The position numbers were made by a program, and so were the translations under genes. Under the pieces are notes generated by a model that was given only the letters and a program-made list of their open reading frames with translations, was not told the origin of the DNA and did not search any database. Positions 62,230 through 64,000 of a DNA stretch of 64,000 bases are shown here, piece by piece (position 1 is the first letter of the stretch; every line of letters begins with the position of its first letter). The stretch is taken from NCBI GenBank assembly GCA_012103535.1, contig WLWQ01000001.1, forward strand, positions 1,370,280-1,434,279, given 5' to 3'. The DNA is from Pseudomonadales bacterium (GTDB taxonomy: Bacteria; Pseudomonadota; Gammaproteobacteria; Pseudomonadales; Pseudohongiellaceae).

Positions 62230-62757
62230 TTACTGCTGCCAATTCACGTCGTCTTCATTGAATTCTCTTGTCCAGCTGGCAAACTCCAACATGATGCCGT
62301 CGGGATCTCTAAAATAAACTGAACGAACGAATGTCGAATCCGTAATAGTCGGGCTTGCCTGATTGGGTGACTCATCGTGATTAACCACTTTTGTTACTTC
62401 CACTCCAGCCTCTTCCAATCGCTGCTGATATTCTTCAATTTTTTCTTCGGGCACATCGAAAGCAATGTGGTTCATAGATGCATGGGCGGATACGATCGAT
62501 CCTTTTCCTACCATTGCACCTGGATGAGTAATCCCGGGCTGACTATCTGGCGCATCAGGGAACCAGAAAAATGCCAGGGAATCCCCTTTGCCGATATCGA
62601 AGAAGAAGTGTTGGCCCATGCCATTAGGCAATTCGATGGTTTTAGTGAGCGGCATTCCCAGGATTCCGGAATAAAAATCAACAGTGCGTTTCATGTCTTT
62701 ACACACCAGCGCGAGGTGATTGACCCCACGAATATCGAACTTTTCATTATCAGACAT
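62230..62757 (-). CDS. VOC family protein (glyoxalase/dioxygenase fold)
   Basis: A 175-residue protein with GAGG about 7 bases before the ATG. It has the two-module vicinal-oxygen-chelate pattern: VNHLALVCKDMKRTVDFYSGILGMPL in the first half, NHIAFDVPEEKIEEY in the second, and VYFRDPDGIMLEFASW at the end. The likely metal ligands are the histidines of NHLAL and NHIAF and the Glu of LEF. Members include glyoxalase I, extradiol dioxygenases and resistance proteins. Substrate cannot be deduced. First gene of a possible two-gene unit with 60935-62200. Confidence 0.88.
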   Translation of the reverse strand: MSDNEKFDIRGVNHLALVCKDMKRTVDFYSGILGMPLTKTIELPNGMGQHFFFDIGKGDSLAFFWFPDAPDSQPGITHPGAMVGKGSIVSAHASMNHIAFDVPEEKIEEYQQRLEEAGVEVTKVVNHDESPNQASPTITDSTFVRSVYFRDPDGIMLEFASWTREFNEDDVNWQQ

Positions 62758-62791
62758 CGCACACCTCTCTAATCTGCTTTCTGTAGCATGA

Positions 62792-62822
62792 TTGACTATT
62801 CAGTTACAAAGTCAATACCTTC
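62792..62822 (+). promoter_or_regulatory. 31-base direct repeat, copy 1, promoter-like
   Basis: TTGACT, 16 bases, then AATACC resembles a sigma-70 promoter. The 31-base segment matches 63754-63784 at 27 positions. It lies 90 bases before the M90 peptidase start. Confidence 0.45.
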
Positions 62823-62912
62823 GCTATCAATAATATTTCTTTGTTTAGTATCCACCAACGGGAAAGCCTTTTCTAATTCTTCTTTTGACTTTATCTGATA
62901 CGCTAGAGGCAG

Positions 62913-63743
62913 ATGGACGCTCGCTCAATAGTTGCACTCCTATTCCTGCTATTCATTGTGATAGGCGCGATTTTCTATGTTGTGTATTGGCCCGGGATTA
63001 AACTTCGTCGCATTGAGCGGCAAGTATTTCCCGAACAGTGGTTAGCGACTCTACGGCGGCGATTACCCTTCTATGATGCCTTCCCCCAAGCACAAAAACA
63101 GCGCTTTCAAAATCTGATTAAACGCTTCCTTCATGAACATCGGTTCGTTGGTTGTGCCGGATTGGAAATTGACGATGAGATAAGAGTTACAGTTGCCGCA
63201 CAGGCCTGCCTGCTGATCCTGAATAAAAAGGGATATCATTTTCAGAAATTGCGATCGATATTGGTATACCCATCGACTTTTGTCGCCGTACGTGAAGTTC
63301 GCGATGATCTGGGCTTAGTGTCAACCAAGCACAGTGCCTTACTCGGTGAATCCTGGGATCTGGGAAAAGTAGTGCTGGCTTGGGATAACGTCGAGAAAAG
63401 TGTCTGCAATCTGCAGGATGGCCACAACGTTGTCCTGCATGAATTTGCTCATCAACTAGACAGCGAATCTGGAGCCGTTAATGGCGCACCGATATTGCAA
63501 ACGCGCGGCGCTTACAAAAGTTGGGCACAGGTCTTAAACCACGAATACGAAAAACTTAATTTGCGCAATGCGCACCATTATAAGAGCCTGCTAAATGAAT
63601 ACGGCGGCACTAATCCCGCAGAATTTTTTGCCGTTGCAACCGAAACCTTTTTTGAAAGACCTACTGAAATGGCCAATCATCACCAGGAGCTTTACCAAGA
63701 ACTCGCAAACTACTACCAGATTGATCCTTCAAAGTGGCAGTAA
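62913..63743 (+). CDS. mtfA: M90 family zinc peptidase (MtfA type)
   Basis: A 276-residue protein with an N-terminal membrane segment (about residues 8-28), which E. coli MtfA lacks. The family zinc motif HEFAHQLDSESG is at H176-H180, with GGTNPAEFFAVATETFFERP near residue 235 supplying the third ligand region. WDNVEKSVCNLQDGHNVVLHEFAHQLD matches MtfA context. E. coli MtfA binds the glucose-PTS repressor Mlc. A similar role here is uncertain because no PTS gene is in view. AGAGG is only three bases before the ATG. A direct repeat precedes this gene and the next. Confidence 0.88.
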   Translation: MDARSIVALLFLLFIVIGAIFYVVYWPGIKLRRIERQVFPEQWLATLRRRLPFYDAFPQAQKQRFQNLIKRFLHEHRFVGCAGLEIDDEIRVTVAAQACLLILNKKGYHFQKLRSILVYPSTFVAVREVRDDLGLVSTKHSALLGESWDLGKVVLAWDNVEKSVCNLQDGHNVVLHEFAHQLDSESGAVNGAPILQTRGAYKSWAQVLNHEYEKLNLRNAHHYKSLLNEYGGTNPAEFFAVATETFFERPTEMANHHQELYQELANYYQIDPSKWQ

Positions 63744-63753
63744 GTTTGAACGG

Positions 63754-63784
63754 TTGACAATTCAGCTACAAAGCCAATACTTTC
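63754..63784 (+). promoter_or_regulatory. 31-base direct repeat, copy 2, promoter-like
   Basis: TTGACA, 16 bases, then AATACT resembles a sigma-70 promoter. It matches 62792-62822 at 27 of 31 positions. It lies 44 bases before the carboxymuconolactone-decarboxylase-family start. Confidence 0.5.
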
Positions 63785-63828
63785 AACCCTAATCTCATTT
63801 TTCTCTTAGCGTTCCCGCAGGAGGCATC

Positions 63829-64000
63829 ATGCCTAGACTCAAACAAGTTCCAAAGAATGAAGCTAATGAATACGTAGCCAAGTACTACCGGGCTCTCTTT
63901 GGTGATCGAGACCCAGTAGAGGAGCCTGGCACAGCCACCGGCACGCCTGGCAATTGGTGGACCGTTTTTGCGTTAGTGCCTTATATATTCGAACATGCCA
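63829..64000 (+). CDS. carboxymuconolactone decarboxylase family protein, cut by the window end
   Basis: AGGAGG (63819-63824) precedes the ATG at 63829. The 57 visible residues include YVAKYYRALFGDRDPVEEP and GTPGNWWTVFALVPYIFEHA, an N-terminus typical of the carboxymuconolactone-decarboxylase/AhpD-like family. The CxxxH redox or catalytic region lies beyond the window. Members act in aromatic-compound breakdown or as peroxidase-like redox proteins. Only the N-terminus can be judged. Confidence 0.82.
   Translation, partial: MPRLKQVPKNEANEYVAKYYRALFGDRDPVEEPGTATGTPGNWWTVFALVPYIFEHA

Noticed and set aside
1..64000. CRISPR arrays, tRNA/rRNA genes, prophage or insertion sequences
   Set aside because: Read for regular direct repeats, cloverleaf-like segments and transposase motifs; none found that stands up.

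Overview
The window reads as one stretch of chromosome from a free-living, probably marine, gammaproteobacterium, possibly of the OM182/Pseudohongiella kind. This is inferred from the gene families and not proven. Supporting families are the NfeD-slipin pair, OmpW, DUF5329, an N-methyltryptophan-oxidase-like enzyme, the DUF1592/DUF1552 pair, PQQ dehydrogenases and many Sec/Tat-exported proteins. There is no rRNA, tRNA, CRISPR array, phage gene or complete insertion sequence. GC content looks a little under half (not computed). Gene density is high, with short operons on both strands.

Layout. 0-7 kb: membrane and envelope housekeeping (small PspB-like protein, slipin and NfeD protease, CDP-alcohol phosphatidyltransferase, Na/phosphate symporter with PhoU-like tail, LOG-family hydrolase, DUF457-type membrane protein). 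7-20 kb: a PBP4-like carboxypeptidase followed by a Tat-exported FAD oxidase, a 1217-residue secreted mosaic metalloprotease, a desaturase, a sarcosine/N-methyltryptophan oxidase-like enzyme and a zinc metalloprotease gene broken by a frameshift. 20-25.8 kb: mostly secreted proteins of unknown function, a MutS-like ATPase and OmpW. 25.9-42.1 kb: a periplasmic redox region. It has two copies of a module made of a haem-c/copper-monooxygenase-like protein plus a secreted partner. One copy carries a CopC-like protein. Between them lie two divergent PQQ dehydrogenases, a small methyltransferase/glycosyltransferase operon whose glycosyltransferase has an in-frame amber codon, and an orphan FtsX-type permease. 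42.2-47.3 kb: two PII-like proteins coupled to a duplicated DUF1538 membrane protein, then a cation/proton antiporter with a cyclic-nucleotide-binding tail. 47.5-53.1 kb: a four-gene operon (unknown secreted protein, DUF1592 cytochrome, Tat-exported DUF1552 protein, Yx(FWY)xxD-type protein). 53.3-64 kb: a second orphan FtsX-type permease, small secreted proteins, a cytochrome c'-like lipoprotein, a beta-lactamase-fold hydrolase, DinB and VOC proteins, another haem protein, an M90 (MtfA-type) peptidase and the start of a carboxymuconolactone-decarboxylase-family gene.

How the genes may work together. Five exported proteins carry CxxCH haem-attachment motifs. With the two PQQ dehydrogenases, the HHM/HxH copper-site proteins, the CopC-like protein and the DUF1592 operon, they point to a large periplasmic oxidation capacity for unknown small organic substrates. 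That integration is inference. The individual family assignments rest on motifs visible in the translations. Start sites were moved to internal ATGs where a Shine-Dalgarno sequence clearly favours them, and this is stated in each entry.
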